Assembly: GCA_051201675.1 (NCBI GenBank)
Contig: CP179212.1
Location: 2,604,001 to 2,668,000 of the forward strand
Length of the DNA: 64,000 nt
Source of the DNA: HTCC2207 sp002685195
GTDB taxonomy: Bacteria > Pseudomonadota > Gammaproteobacteria > Pseudomonadales > Porticoccaceae
Reading direction: 5' to 3'
Shown here: piece by piece, positions 42,677 to 51,967 of the stretch
Layout of the letters: each line of letters opens with the position of its first letter
Position numbering within the stretch: position 1 is the first letter of the stretch
Translations under genes and position numbers: made by a program
Notes under the pieces: generated by a model
Told to the model about the DNA's origin: nothing
The model's database searches: none
What the model saw: the letters and a program-made list of their open reading frames with translations, nothing else

Positions 42677-43801
42677 TTAGATAAGACGCTGATAGAAGCC
42701 ATTATCATTAGCTATAAAGCCACTTAACTCCAACGAAACGAGGACTGGCGCTAATTTTCCAATAGGCCATTTACTAAGTTCAACTAGAGTATCCAAAGGA
42801 ACTGGATCAAAACTAAGAAATTCTAGTAATTCTATTTGAGTTTTATCAAGTTCCAATTTTGGCTTTTCCGTCTGCTGATTGACTATTGCCTCGTCAAATC
42901 CACCTAGTGCTCCACCCAATTCAGCAATAACTTCATCTGCCGTTTCCACCAAGTGGGCTCCCTGTTTTATCAACAAATGGCACCCTTTGCTCTGAGGGCT
43001 ATGAATAGATCCTGGGATTGCAAATACTTCACGATTTTGTTCCAAAGCAGTTCTCGCCGTTATAAGAGAACCGCTCTTTATTGCAGCCTCTACCACCAAA
43101 ACACCCAAGCTGAGTCCGCTGATAATACGATTTCTTTGGGGAAAGTGTCTTGCCAAAGGATTTATACCGGGAGAAAATTCAGTCACTAAGGTACCCCCTG
43201 CATCGACTATCCTGTCTCCTAATTTCTGGTGTCGTTTGGGATAAACTTTGTCAATCCCTGTTGCCATAACCGCTATTGTGCTGCCAGCTGAGGCCTGCAA
43301 TGCACCTTCATGGGCAATCCCATCAACACCAAGAGCAAGGCCACTGGTAATAGTAAAACCACTGTCTGCAAAAAACCGACTCCAGGTTAGTGCATTTTGT
43401 TGCCCACTACGCGTCATTTGACGACTTCCAACAATCGCTATTTGAGGAAGATGTAAGTTCGTCACTGAGCCACGCACATATAATAAGCGTGGTGCTCGAC
43501 TTATTTGCTTTAGCAGAGGAGGATACTCGTCACTAGTACAAGAAATTACTTTTGCATTTGATTGAAACAGCGCTTCTTGGTGATTTGCCAAAAACCCTTG
43601 CCAGTCTCTCTTATGATAAATTTTTCGAAAGGCGTTGATGGTAGCTACCAGCGTTGGCGGGAATTGGGTTACTGAACCCTCAAATAAGTTTCTATACGTT
43701 TTGGTGGCCGTTAGAATTTGTTCTTGCGTGCTTAACGTTAGCCCTTCTATCTGCTGAGCTACCAAAGCATAGTTGATTTCTTGTTCGTCAGTACTTGCCA
43801 T
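42677..43801 (-). CDS. dprA: DNA-processing protein DprA
   Basis: A 374-residue protein that loads RecA on incoming single-stranded DNA during natural transformation. It has an N-terminal SAM-like region, the Rossmann core (LPQIAIVGSRQMTRSGQQNA; GFTITSGLALGVDGIAHEGA; VMATGIDKVYPKRHQ; ITARTALEQNREVFAIPGS) and a C-terminal winged-helix domain. The Rossmann fold appears complete. It lies 13 bases after the LysM gene, the order seen near def-fmt in Pseudomonas. Presence suggests, but does not prove, competence. Confidence 0.94.
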   Translation of the reverse strand: MASTDEQEINYALVAQQIEGLTLSTQEQILTATKTYRNLFEGSVTQFPPTLVATINAFRKIYHKRDWQGFLANHQEALFQSNAKVISCTSDEYPPLLKQISRAPRLLYVRGSVTNLHLPQIAIVGSRQMTRSGQQNALTWSRFFADSGFTITSGLALGVDGIAHEGALQASAGSTIAVMATGIDKVYPKRHQKLGDRIVDAGGTLVTEFSPGINPLARHFPQRNRIISGLSLGVLVVEAAIKSGSLITARTALEQNREVFAIPGSIHSPQSKGCHLLIKQGAHLVETADEVIAELGGALGGFDEAIVNQQTEKPKLELDKTQIELLEFLSFDPVPLDTLVELSKWPIGKLAPVLVSLELSGFIANDNGFYQRLI

Positions 43802-43814
43802 GACTTCCTGTCGG

Positions 43815-44846
43815 CTAAGGGTTCCTTATTAGATTTCCTGCCTTAATTTGTTGTGATGCTTGTAAAATAATTCCAAAACTCATTTTCCCATAAACGGAAA
43901 AAATCATGACCTTACCAATATTCCTATCGGGTAACTTTATTGGCTCTTTTATGTCCGCAGTCGAAATAAAATCACCCATTTCATAAACATCTAACAGGCT
44001 CCCGGACTGTAACCCTGAAGCTTGCCCTCGATTTAACGCAACTATATCCATAACCCCCGCTGTCCTTAGGTTGTTTTCAACTTTAATGATAGCGCCATCA
44101 ATCGCCTCTTCATGAACTTTAGTCACTATGCTTTCAGCTGCCATAGATGCGTTTTGGGTGAGCACTTTATCCCCCTTGCGAAAAGGAAGTCGGGATTCTG
44201 TCGCTCTCAGAATGACCACCTTATCCGATTTCTTGACCAGGCTTGCCTTACCGATTTGAACAAGACTCGTCCCAAGCAACTCTCCAGAACTTGGCTCCAA
44301 GTATGAGTCTCCTTTACGAAATACTCCATATTGCTTTCTGCTACTATCTAAATTTCCGAGAGCGTAAAATTCATCGCCACTGGCCACATACAACCTTTGG
44401 TTCAACCCTCCCAATACTGATGGTGCGTTACCAACTTCAGATTCAGGTTTGATTTGGTTAGCATCCAAAAATTGCTCAATGAGCTTAGCCGGTGGTAAGA
44501 CCTCAAGAGCGGCCCCGCGATCAATCTCCCGGATGGTTGGAGACAATTTTTGGAAACCTCGCTTCTCTACCATTAGCCTAGGTGACCCGTCGACATAACG
44601 CAGTACAATAAGATCTCCAGGATAGATCCAATGAGGGTCTTTAATATCAGGGCTGTTATGCCAAATTTCGGGCCACTGCCAAGGGTGATCTAGAAACTGC
44701 GCAGAAATATCCCACAGAGTATCCCCTTTTTTTACTTCATATTGACTAGGCAGATCGTCTTTTAATAACGCCAAGTCCTCTTTCCCATGTGCAAAGAGAG
44801 AAATGGCAAATAAAAACAGTAATCCTAATAAAAAGCGTCTTCGCAT
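43815..44846 (-). CDS. Exported LysM-domain protein
   Basis: A 343-residue protein with a signal peptide (RRRFLLGLLFLFAISLFAHG) and one LysM domain at about residues 36-83 (YEVKKGDTLWDISAQFLDHP through GDLIVLRYV) for peptidoglycan binding. The remainder is a beta-rich region found in this conserved gammaproteobacterial family next to dprA; its function is unknown. It is divergent from def across a 303-base gap. Confidence 0.9.
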   Translation of the reverse strand: MRRRFLLGLLFLFAISLFAHGKEDLALLKDDLPSQYEVKKGDTLWDISAQFLDHPWQWPEIWHNSPDIKDPHWIYPGDLIVLRYVDGSPRLMVEKRGFQKLSPTIREIDRGAALEVLPPAKLIEQFLDANQIKPESEVGNAPSVLGGLNQRLYVASGDEFYALGNLDSSRKQYGVFRKGDSYLEPSSGELLGTSLVQIGKASLVKKSDKVVILRATESRLPFRKGDKVLTQNASMAAESIVTKVHEEAIDGAIIKVENNLRTAGVMDIVALNRGQASGLQSGSLLDVYEMGDFISTADIKEPIKLPDRNIGKVMIFSVYGKMSFGIILQASQQIKAGNLIRNP

Positions 44847-45149
44847 CCTTGGTTCCTTTAATGCGATTAGTTGAACGCTAATATAAACCCCCTAGAGCGT
44901 ACCTTTTAAAAAAACTTCACAGTTTCGGCCTCTTGTTGCGCCAATTTGTGACTACCGTCTCATAAATTGCGTCTTTGCTGAGTCTATCAAAGGACAATTT
45001 GGCCTGACGAGAACTGAACCTATGATTAGCTGATACTTTTTCACGCTTATGATCGTGTATACTAAGCTCACGGAAAGTTCGTCAAGTAAGTAACATTTTT
45101 GGCGCTCTTTTGGCTCACTACTTTTAATCGCTAGTAAAATTTACCTGTT
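44847..45149. other. Intergenic region between the divergent LysM and def genes
   Basis: The 303 bases contain no reading frame that looks coding. They must carry two divergent promoters. The best -10 candidate for def is TATACT at 45058-45063, without a good -35 box. I see no dyad, RNA element or DnaA-box cluster, although def-fmt-rsmB-trkA genes are origin-proximal in Pseudomonas. Confidence 0.6.
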
Positions 45150-45647
45150 ATGGCAATACTTCCAATTCTTGAATATCCAGACCCACGGCTACGAAAAAAA
45201 GCCAAGCCGGTGGTTACCGTTGATGATGATATAAAGCGGCTTGTGGATGATATGTTTGAAACTATGATTGATTCTCATGGCATCGGATTAGCAGCATCTC
45301 AGGTCGATGTGCATCAAAGAGTTATCGTAATGGATCTTATGGAAGACGGCTCGCAGCCGCGCGTCTTTATTAATCCTGAGATTGAAGTTCTCAATGATAC
45401 AACAGAACCCTACGACGAAGGCTGTTTGTCAGTTCCTGGGTTTTATGAAACTGTCGCCCGCCCGTCCAACGTGATGATCTCAGCGCTAGATCGCGAGGGG
45501 AGGCCATTTAAAGAAAAAGCATCCGGTTTGCTGGCCATTTGTATACAACATGAAATTGATCATTTGGAAGGTAAGCTTTTCGTCGACTACCTCTCACCAT
45601 TAAAGCGTCAGATAATTCGTAAAAAAATGAAAAAGAAGTCAGCATAG
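45150..45647 (+). CDS. def: Peptide deformylase
   Basis: A 165-residue metalloenzyme that removes the formyl group from nascent proteins. All three family motifs are present: GIGLAASQV, EGCLSVPGF (metal Cys) and QHEIDHLEG (two metal His and catalytic Glu). It is the first gene of def-fmt-rsmB-trkA-trkH, with 12 bases to fmt. The basic tail KRQIIRKKMKKKS is typical of Gammaproteobacteria. Confidence 0.97.
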   Translation: MAILPILEYPDPRLRKKAKPVVTVDDDIKRLVDDMFETMIDSHGIGLAASQVDVHQRVIVMDLMEDGSQPRVFINPEIEVLNDTTEPYDEGCLSVPGFYETVARPSNVMISALDREGRPFKEKASGLLAICIQHEIDHLEGKLFVDYLSPLKRQIIRKKMKKKSA

Positions 45648-45659
45648 GATGGAACAACC

Positions 45660-46601
45660 GTGAGGGTTATTTTTGCTGGAACGCCAGATTTTGCTGCCAC
45701 GCACCTACAAGCTATCCTAGAGGATGATCGCTACCAGCTCGTCGCCATCTACACTCAGCCAGATCGCCCCGCTGGACGTGGAAAGAAGATTACCCAGAGT
45801 CCTGTCAAAAAGCTTGCATTAGCTAATGACATTCAGTTAGAACAGCCCGCATCACTTACCGATATAAAGACGCAGGAAACCATCGCTCGTCTCGAAGCGG
45901 ACGTGTTAATCGTTGTCGCCTATGGATTAATTCTTCCCCAAGCTGTTCTAGATATTCCCAGACTTGGATGCATCAATGTTCATGGATCTATATTACCAAA
46001 ATGGCGCGGTGCTGCCCCAATTCAAAGAGCCATCGAAGCGGGAGACAGGGAAACGGGAGTGACAGTGATGCAAATGGACGTGGGTTTAGACACCGGGCCA
46101 ATGTTGACGACCTCCCAATGTACCATCGATGACAAAGAAACTAGCGCTTCTCTATACTCTAAGTTAGCTGTTCTTGGCGCTCAGGCCCTCATAAATACTT
46201 TAGAGAAAATGCGCACTGGAACTGCAGTGGGCATAACACAAGATTCTACCCAAAGTAGCTACGCTGATAAAATAGCTAAGCAAGAATCTTTAATTGACTG
46301 GTCGGCTTCAGTAACCGAGATTGAGCGTCGTGTCCGAGCCTTTAACCCATTCCCTGCAGCCTATTCTTTGGTTAACGGTCAGCGAATAAAAATATGGTTG
46401 GCGTCAGCGGACTCTAGAGACTATCACGGCGTGCCGGGAGAAATCTTGTCAGCAGATAACGATGGTTTATTAGTTAAGTGTGGAAACGGAGCATTGCTGA
46501 TATCAACAATACAATTGGCCGGCAAGTCAAAGATGTGTGTAGCGGAAGCGCTAAAATCTCGAGCCTCCATTTTTTCCCCGGGGAACCGACTGGGAACATG
46601 A
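45660..46601 (+). CDS. fmt: Methionyl-tRNA formyltransferase
   Basis: A 313-residue enzyme that formylates initiator Met-tRNA using 10-formyltetrahydrofolate. The N-terminal domain shows VIFAGTPDFAATHLQAIL, NVHGSILPKWRGAAPIQRAI (catalytic Asn-His) and MDVGLDTGPML; the C-terminal domain binds tRNA. It starts with GTG 45660 (GGA six bases before). It follows def and precedes rsmB by four bases. Confidence 0.97.
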   Translation: MRVIFAGTPDFAATHLQAILEDDRYQLVAIYTQPDRPAGRGKKITQSPVKKLALANDIQLEQPASLTDIKTQETIARLEADVLIVVAYGLILPQAVLDIPRLGCINVHGSILPKWRGAAPIQRAIEAGDRETGVTVMQMDVGLDTGPMLTTSQCTIDDKETSASLYSKLAVLGAQALINTLEKMRTGTAVGITQDSTQSSYADKIAKQESLIDWSASVTEIERRVRAFNPFPAAYSLVNGQRIKIWLASADSRDYHGVPGEILSADNDGLLVKCGNGALLISTIQLAGKSKMCVAEALKSRASIFSPGNRLGT

Positions 46602-46605
46602 TCTG

Positions 46606-47955
46606 ATGAGCAAAAAGCTTCTCAATGTCCGTGTCGCCGCTGCAGAGATTGTCGCCAATGTTTGTCGAGGGCAATCGTTATCCACTTTGCTCCCTGCCTA
46701 TTCAGAGCGGGTAGAGGAAAAGGATCGTCCGCTATTAAAGGAAATAAGCTTTGGTTGTTTGCGTTGGTATCCGCAAATATCGCTATTACTCAAACAGCTT
46801 ATTAAAAAGCCCCTCCGGGAAAAAGACCTAGAAATTCATACTCTGATTGCCTGCGGTATCTATCAGTTAATGCACATGAGAATATCTGACCATGCCGTTG
46901 TCAACGAAACTGTTAAAGCGACCAAAGGGCTTAGCCGTCCCTGGGCAAAAGGTTTGGTTAATGCCGTACTCAGAAACTTTCAGAGAGAAAAGCCACGCTT
47001 GATGGAGAGCTATGCTGACCAACCTGTTTTTCTTGCCGCTCATCCGAAGTGGCTCCTCAAGAAATTGGAGCTCGCCTGGTCACCCGCTGTGGCTGCTGAT
47101 ATTGTCTCAGCAAATAATCTTCGCGCACCTATGACACTCAGAGTAAATGCCCGGAGAAATTCAAGAGATGAGTATTTAGCAAAACTTCAAAACGCGAACA
47201 TTGGTGCCAAAAAAACGCCATATAGTGATGTTGGCATCGTCCTAGATGAGGCGATTGACGTGGCTAAACTTCCAGGCTTTGTTCAGGGTGATTCAAGCGT
47301 GCAAGACGAGGCCGCACAACTCGCTTGCTCCCTGCTTGAGCTGTCCTCAGGGCAAATTGTTCTAGATGCCTGTTGTGCGCCCGGCGGTAAAACCTGTCAT
47401 ATCCTTGAAAGCGAGCTCAATCTGCAGTCCCTTGTAGCGATCGACTCCGAACCCAGACGTCTGACTCGGGTGGAAGAAAATTTATCGCGCCTTAACCTAC
47501 AAGCCAACCTTGTTGTTGCTGATGTTTCAGCGTTGGATGCTTGGTGGGATAAAACTCCCTTTGACAGAATTTTATTAGACGCTCCTTGCTCAGCAACGGG
47601 CGTTATAAGGCGGCACCCAGATATCAAAATACTGCGTAAACCGGCAGATATTGATAAGCTAACAAAAATTCAGCTGAGGTTGATTGAAAGTCTCTGGCAA
47701 ACTCTCGTAAATGAGGGTATTTTAGTCTATGCAACCTGTTCAGTTCTGCCTGAGGAGAATGACCTGGTGGTCAAGGCTTTTGTCCAGTCACGAACTGATG
47801 TAGAAATAATGACTATTGACGAAGCTTGGGGTGTGGCCACTGTTTGCGGTCGACAATTATTTCCAGCCGCTGATGGTCATGATGGGTTTTACTATGCCAA
47901 GCTTCGTAAAACGTCGCCGTCGGATTTAAACGCTGACAATAAAGCGGGAAGGTAA
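46606..47955 (+). CDS. rsmB: 16S rRNA (cytosine-967 C5)-methyltransferase
   Basis: A 449-residue RNA methyltransferase: an N-terminal NusB-like RNA-binding domain (residues 1 to about 140) and a Rossmann methyltransferase domain with the SAM loop LDACCAPGGKTCHILE, DAPCSATGVIRRHPDIK (one Cys of the catalytic pair) and YATCSVLPEEN (the other). It modifies C967 of 16S rRNA. Its TAA stop overlaps the trkA ATG by one base (TAATG). Confidence 0.97.
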   Translation: MSKKLLNVRVAAAEIVANVCRGQSLSTLLPAYSERVEEKDRPLLKEISFGCLRWYPQISLLLKQLIKKPLREKDLEIHTLIACGIYQLMHMRISDHAVVNETVKATKGLSRPWAKGLVNAVLRNFQREKPRLMESYADQPVFLAAHPKWLLKKLELAWSPAVAADIVSANNLRAPMTLRVNARRNSRDEYLAKLQNANIGAKKTPYSDVGIVLDEAIDVAKLPGFVQGDSSVQDEAAQLACSLLELSSGQIVLDACCAPGGKTCHILESELNLQSLVAIDSEPRRLTRVEENLSRLNLQANLVVADVSALDAWWDKTPFDRILLDAPCSATGVIRRHPDIKILRKPADIDKLTKIQLRLIESLWQTLVNEGILVYATCSVLPEENDLVVKAFVQSRTDVEIMTIDEAWGVATVCGRQLFPAADGHDGFYYAKLRKTSPSDLNADNKAGR

Positions 47956-49337
47956 TGAAAATAATAATAGTAGGTGCAGGTCAAGTTGGTGGAACTCTGG
48001 CAGAAAACTTAGCGCGCGAGTATAACGACATTACCCTGATTGACATTAACGAGCATGCTTTGCGCTCTCTGCAAGACCGGCTTGATATTCGCACTGTGGT
48101 TGGCACCGGTTGTTACCCTGATGTATTAGTGAAGGCGGGTATTGAAGATGCTGATATGCTCGTCGCTGTTACCAGTAGCGATGAAGCAAATATTATTGCC
48201 TGCCAAGTTGCATACTCTCTATTTCATACTCCCACCAAAATTGCGCGCGTAAGAGCATACAGTTACACAAACCCAAAATATAAGAACGTGCTTTTTAATG
48301 CTAAAAATATGCCTGTTGATGTGATGATTGCTCCCGAGCAAGCTGTTACAGACTATGTTCGCAAGCTAATCGAGCAACCGGGAGCATTGCAAGTCCTGGA
48401 TTTTGCCGATGGCGTGATTCAATTAGTAGGCTTACGTGCAGTTCAAGACAGCCCTCTAGTTGGTCAAGAATTGCGCACATTAAAAGAACATATGCCCAAA
48501 GCCGACGCAAGGGTGGCTGCTATTTATCGAAAGGAAGGTGCTATTTTCCCTGTGGGCGATACTGTCATTGAAGATGGAGATGAAGTTTTCTTTATTGCCG
48601 CTAAGAAAAATATACGTAAAGTCATGAGCGAGCTGCGCCGGCTGGAGAAACCCTACCATCGTCTAGTGATTGCTGGAGGCGGTAATATTGGGTTTCGATT
48701 AAGTAAAGCCTTAGAAGAAAATTACAATATTAAAATTATTGAGTTTTCTCCTGAGCGCGCCGCTTTTCTCTCTGAAAAGCTTGATCATGCTGTTGTACTC
48801 AACGGCTCAGCCACTGATCAAGAGCTGTTGCTTGATGAAAATATTGATAAAACTGATGTATTCCTCGCGCTTACCAATGATGACGAAGTTAACATCATGG
48901 CCTCGCTGCTAGCCAAACGTCTTGGGGCCAAAAAAGTCATGACTCTGATCAGCAATCCTGTTTATGCCGATCTCATGCAAGGTGGGGAAATTGATATTGC
49001 AATCTCACCACAACAGGTCACCACAAGCTCTTTGTTAACCCATGTAAGGCAGGGAGATACAGTAAGTGTGCACTCTCTAAGAAGAGGCGCTGCAGAAGCA
49101 TTAGAATTTATTGTGCACGGAGATGCCAAGTCATCAAAAGTTGTAGGTCGGGCTATTGGCGATATTAAGTCACCCCCTGGCTCAACCCTAGCTGCGTTAG
49201 TACGCGATGGTGAGGTAATTATCGCGCATCATGATACCGTGATCGAGAATAATGACCATGTAATTGTATTCGTGGTTGATAAAGAAAATACCAAGGCCGT
49301 GGAGAAGCTCTTTGCGGTAGGGTTCACTTTTTTCTAG
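47955..49337 (+). CDS. trkA: Trk potassium uptake regulatory NAD-binding protein TrkA
   Basis: A 460-residue peripheral membrane protein made of two tandem RCK units: two Rossmann domains (KIIIVGAGQVGGTLAENLAR at the N-terminus; LVIAGGGNIGFRLSKALEE mid-protein), each followed by a TrkA-C domain. It gates the TrkH potassium channel encoded 13 bases downstream in response to nucleotides. Translation is coupled to rsmB by a one-base overlap. Confidence 0.97.
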   Translation: MKIIIVGAGQVGGTLAENLAREYNDITLIDINEHALRSLQDRLDIRTVVGTGCYPDVLVKAGIEDADMLVAVTSSDEANIIACQVAYSLFHTPTKIARVRAYSYTNPKYKNVLFNAKNMPVDVMIAPEQAVTDYVRKLIEQPGALQVLDFADGVIQLVGLRAVQDSPLVGQELRTLKEHMPKADARVAAIYRKEGAIFPVGDTVIEDGDEVFFIAAKKNIRKVMSELRRLEKPYHRLVIAGGGNIGFRLSKALEENYNIKIIEFSPERAAFLSEKLDHAVVLNGSATDQELLLDENIDKTDVFLALTNDDEVNIMASLLAKRLGAKKVMTLISNPVYADLMQGGEIDIAISPQQVTTSSLLTHVRQGDTVSVHSLRRGAAEALEFIVHGDAKSSKVVGRAIGDIKSPPGSTLAALVRDGEVIIAHHDTVIENNDHVIVFVVDKENTKAVEKLFAVGFTFF

Positions 49338-49350
49338 GGTAGCCATCTCT

Positions 49351-50799
49351 ATGCACATTGCTGTTATCGCGAGAGTTTTGGGCATGCTGTTAATGATTTT
49401 CAGCTTGACCATGTTATCCCCTATTATTGTGGCCTCAATCTACGAAGAAAATACCTCGTCGATGTTTGTACTCGCCTTTGCTATCACTCTTTTGGTTGGG
49501 TTAACTTTTTGGCTGCCCACGAAAAGCCATCGAGGTGAGTTGAGAACTCGTGACGGCTTCGTTGTCACAGTGTTTTTCTGGCTGGTGCTTAGCGGTTTTG
49601 GATCCTTGCCGTTAATGTTATCTGAAGCAACTAATTTAGCTTTTATTGATGCACTTTTTGAATCAGTGTCAGGGCTCACAACAACGGGCGCTACCGTACT
49701 GTCTGGCCTTGACGATCTTCCAAAATCAATTCTTTATTATCGCCAACAGCTACAATGGCTGGGGGGCATAGGCATTGTCGTCATAGCTGTGGCAATCTTA
49801 CCAATGCTTGGAATTGGTGGCATGCAAATTTATCGCGCAGAAACTCCTGGGCCGGTCAAGGACTCCAAACTAACCCCACGAATTGCAGAAACAGCCAATG
49901 TGTTATTTAAAATATATCTAACCCTAACCGCCGTTTGTGCTTTAGCCTACTGGGCTGCCGGAATGAGCGGATTTGACGCCATTGGCCATAGTTTTTCTAC
50001 GGTTGCAATCGGTGGCTTTTCTACTCATGACGCTAGCATTGGTTTTTTTGATAGCGACATAATCATGGCGATATGTGCGTTTTTCATGGTTATTTCAGGC
50101 CTTAATTTTGCCCTGCATTACCTCGTTTGGAACAACCGAAGTCTGAGCTTTTATTGGACAGATCCAGAAGCCAGAATGTATGGATACTTACTCTTATTTG
50201 GAGCCGCCGTAACCTGTTTATACCTTTATTTTAGTGGTACATACGGTCTGGAAGACAGTATCAGTCTCGGCGTTTTTCAGCTTGTATCAATATTGACTAC
50301 CACTGGGTTCACTACCACTGACTTTAATTCATGGCCATCGTTCCTCCCGTTCTTTTTAATATTTTTGTCATTTTTTGGAGCCTGTGCGGGATCTACTGGC
50401 GGTGGTATTAAAATAGGCAGAATGCTAATCATGGCTCAACAAGGAATTAGAGAAGTTTATCGCCTTGTCCACCCAAATGCGCTGCTCCCCATCAAAATCC
50501 GAAATCGTAGGATACCCGAACGAGTCACTGATGCTATATGGGCCTTTTTTGGTGTTTATTTGGGTGTTTTTTATTTAATGGTTTTACTTCTTTTGGCCGC
50601 AGGTCTTGACTATGTTACTGCTTGGTCAGCCACAGCCGCCGCTCTCAATAATTTGGGCCCTGGTCTTGGTGCGGTGGCCACAAATTATGCGGATATTGGA
50701 ACGTTCGCCAAAAGCGTATTGTGCTGGGGAATGTTACTCGGACGGTTAGAGATCTTTACACTTTTGGTTTTATTCACTCCTACTTTTTGGAGAAACTAA
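49351..50799 (+). CDS. trkH: Trk potassium transporter membrane subunit TrkH
   Basis: A 482-residue inner-membrane K+ channel of the SKT family, with repeated M1-P-M2 units. Selectivity-filter-like segments are visible: SGLTTTGATVL, FSTVAIGGFSTHD, LTTTGFTTTDFNSW and LNNLGPGLGAV. The gating-loop region GACAGSTGGGIKIGRML is present. It works with TrkA from the preceding gene. A hairpin lies directly after the stop. Confidence 0.96.
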   Translation: MHIAVIARVLGMLLMIFSLTMLSPIIVASIYEENTSSMFVLAFAITLLVGLTFWLPTKSHRGELRTRDGFVVTVFFWLVLSGFGSLPLMLSEATNLAFIDALFESVSGLTTTGATVLSGLDDLPKSILYYRQQLQWLGGIGIVVIAVAILPMLGIGGMQIYRAETPGPVKDSKLTPRIAETANVLFKIYLTLTAVCALAYWAAGMSGFDAIGHSFSTVAIGGFSTHDASIGFFDSDIIMAICAFFMVISGLNFALHYLVWNNRSLSFYWTDPEARMYGYLLLFGAAVTCLYLYFSGTYGLEDSISLGVFQLVSILTTTGFTTTDFNSWPSFLPFFLIFLSFFGACAGSTGGGIKIGRMLIMAQQGIREVYRLVHPNALLPIKIRNRRIPERVTDAIWAFFGVYLGVFYLMVLLLLAAGLDYVTAWSATAAALNNLGPGLGAVATNYADIGTFAKSVLCWGMLLGRLEIFTLLVLFTPTFWRN

Positions 50800-50833
50800 T
50801 CAGCGGCCTTCATTAGCCGCTGACATCGTTTTT
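50800..50833 (+). terminator. Hairpin terminator after trkH
   Basis: TCAGCGGC (50800-50807) and GCCGCTGA (50816-50823) are perfect inverted arms directly after the trkH stop, with a five-T run starting five bases beyond the stem. The displaced T run makes it a weaker match than the other terminators. Confidence 0.6.
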
Positions 50834-50839
50834 GGTAAG

Positions 50840-51931
50840 TTATTCTTTGCGGGCTTCGTAATAAGCTTCTTCAGAAATAGCATGATATGCCGTTGCCTGC
50901 CGCTGAAATGCTTTGACCGACTCAGCAATTCGTCGAGCAATGTCTGAATCATCGGCCAATTCTTCAAGCATCTCTGCGGAGATTCCTCTAAGTTCACTCA
51001 CAACTTCATCGGGTAACTTTCTCAACTGCACCCCATGAGTTTCAACCAAGGTGACTAATGCTTCGTTATTTCGCGCAGTGTACTCATCCAGCATATCTTG
51101 GTTAACGGCCCTTGCTGCAACCTCGACTATAGTCTGTAAATCTTTTGGTAACATCGCATAGGCGTCTTTGTTAACAATTAATTCAAGGGTAGGGCCTGGC
51201 TCATGCCACCCAGGGTAATAGTAGTATTTGGCAACCTGGTGGAATCCCAAGGCAATGTCGTTATAAGGGCTCACCCATTCAAGAGCATCAATAACTCCCG
51301 TCTGCATTGCTGTATACAGTTCACCACCAGAGATTGTTACCGAAACACCCCCCGCTCGGGTAATCACATCGCCTCCTAATCCGGGGATGCGCATTTTTAG
51401 CCCCTTGATATCCTCCATTGAATTAATTTCTCGATTAAACCAGCCGGCCATTTGAACGCCTGTATTGCCGCCTGCAAATGGAATTAAATTGAATTCGTCA
51501 TAGAGCTCTCTCCATAGCTCCAGACCTCCGCCATAATGAAGCCAGCCGTTCATTTCTTGAGCATTCAAGCCAAAGGGGACCGAAGTAAAGAATGCAGTTG
51601 CCTTAGACTTTCCAGTCCAGTAATAAGAAGCCCCATGACCCATCTGTGCAGTTCCCTGGGAAACAGCATCAAACACCTCAAAAGCTGGCACTAGCTGACC
51701 CGCACCAAATACTTTTATCTTTAAGCGGCCTCCACTCATCGCCTCGACTTGTTTAGCAAAGTTCTCAGGAGCCAATCCTAAACCTGGATAATTCTTAGGC
51801 CACGTGGTTACCAACTTCCACTCAAAAGTCTCCTGATTAGCAATTGAACTGTGCGTTGTTGTCTCATTTACGGTCTCTCCGCAGCTCACTAATAAAAAAG
51901 CCATCAAGGTGGCTAATATAATTCGCATCAC
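50840..51931 (-). CDS. TRAP transporter substrate-binding lipoprotein (DctP/TakP-like)
   Basis: A 363-residue exported solute-binding protein of the TRAP DctP family. It begins with a lipoprotein signal (lipobox LLVSC, Cys near residue 17), so it should be membrane-anchored, unlike most soluble TRAP receptors. FEWKLVTTWPKNYPGLG, GGELYTAMQTGVIDALEWVS and the YYYYPGWHEPGP motif resemble the keto-acid-binding TakP subgroup; ligand remains a guess. No dctQ or dctM membrane genes lie on either side, so its permease must be elsewhere. It is 36 bases after uvrD. Confidence 0.87.
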   Translation of the reverse strand: MMRIILATLMAFLLVSCGETVNETTTHSSIANQETFEWKLVTTWPKNYPGLGLAPENFAKQVEAMSGGRLKIKVFGAGQLVPAFEVFDAVSQGTAQMGHGASYYWTGKSKATAFFTSVPFGLNAQEMNGWLHYGGGLELWRELYDEFNLIPFAGGNTGVQMAGWFNREINSMEDIKGLKMRIPGLGGDVITRAGGVSVTISGGELYTAMQTGVIDALEWVSPYNDIALGFHQVAKYYYYPGWHEPGPTLELIVNKDAYAMLPKDLQTIVEVAARAVNQDMLDEYTARNNEALVTLVETHGVQLRKLPDEVVSELRGISAEMLEELADDSDIARRIAESVKAFQRQATAYHAISEEAYYEARKE

Positions 51932-51967
51932 TTTTCCCTCTTATACTGGTTAGATCCTACTGTGTCA

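Noticed and set aside
44847..45149. Replication origin near def-fmt-rsmB-trkA
   Set aside because: These genes are origin-proximal in Pseudomonas, but no DnaA-box cluster, A+T-rich unwinding element or dnaA/dnaN genes are seen here.
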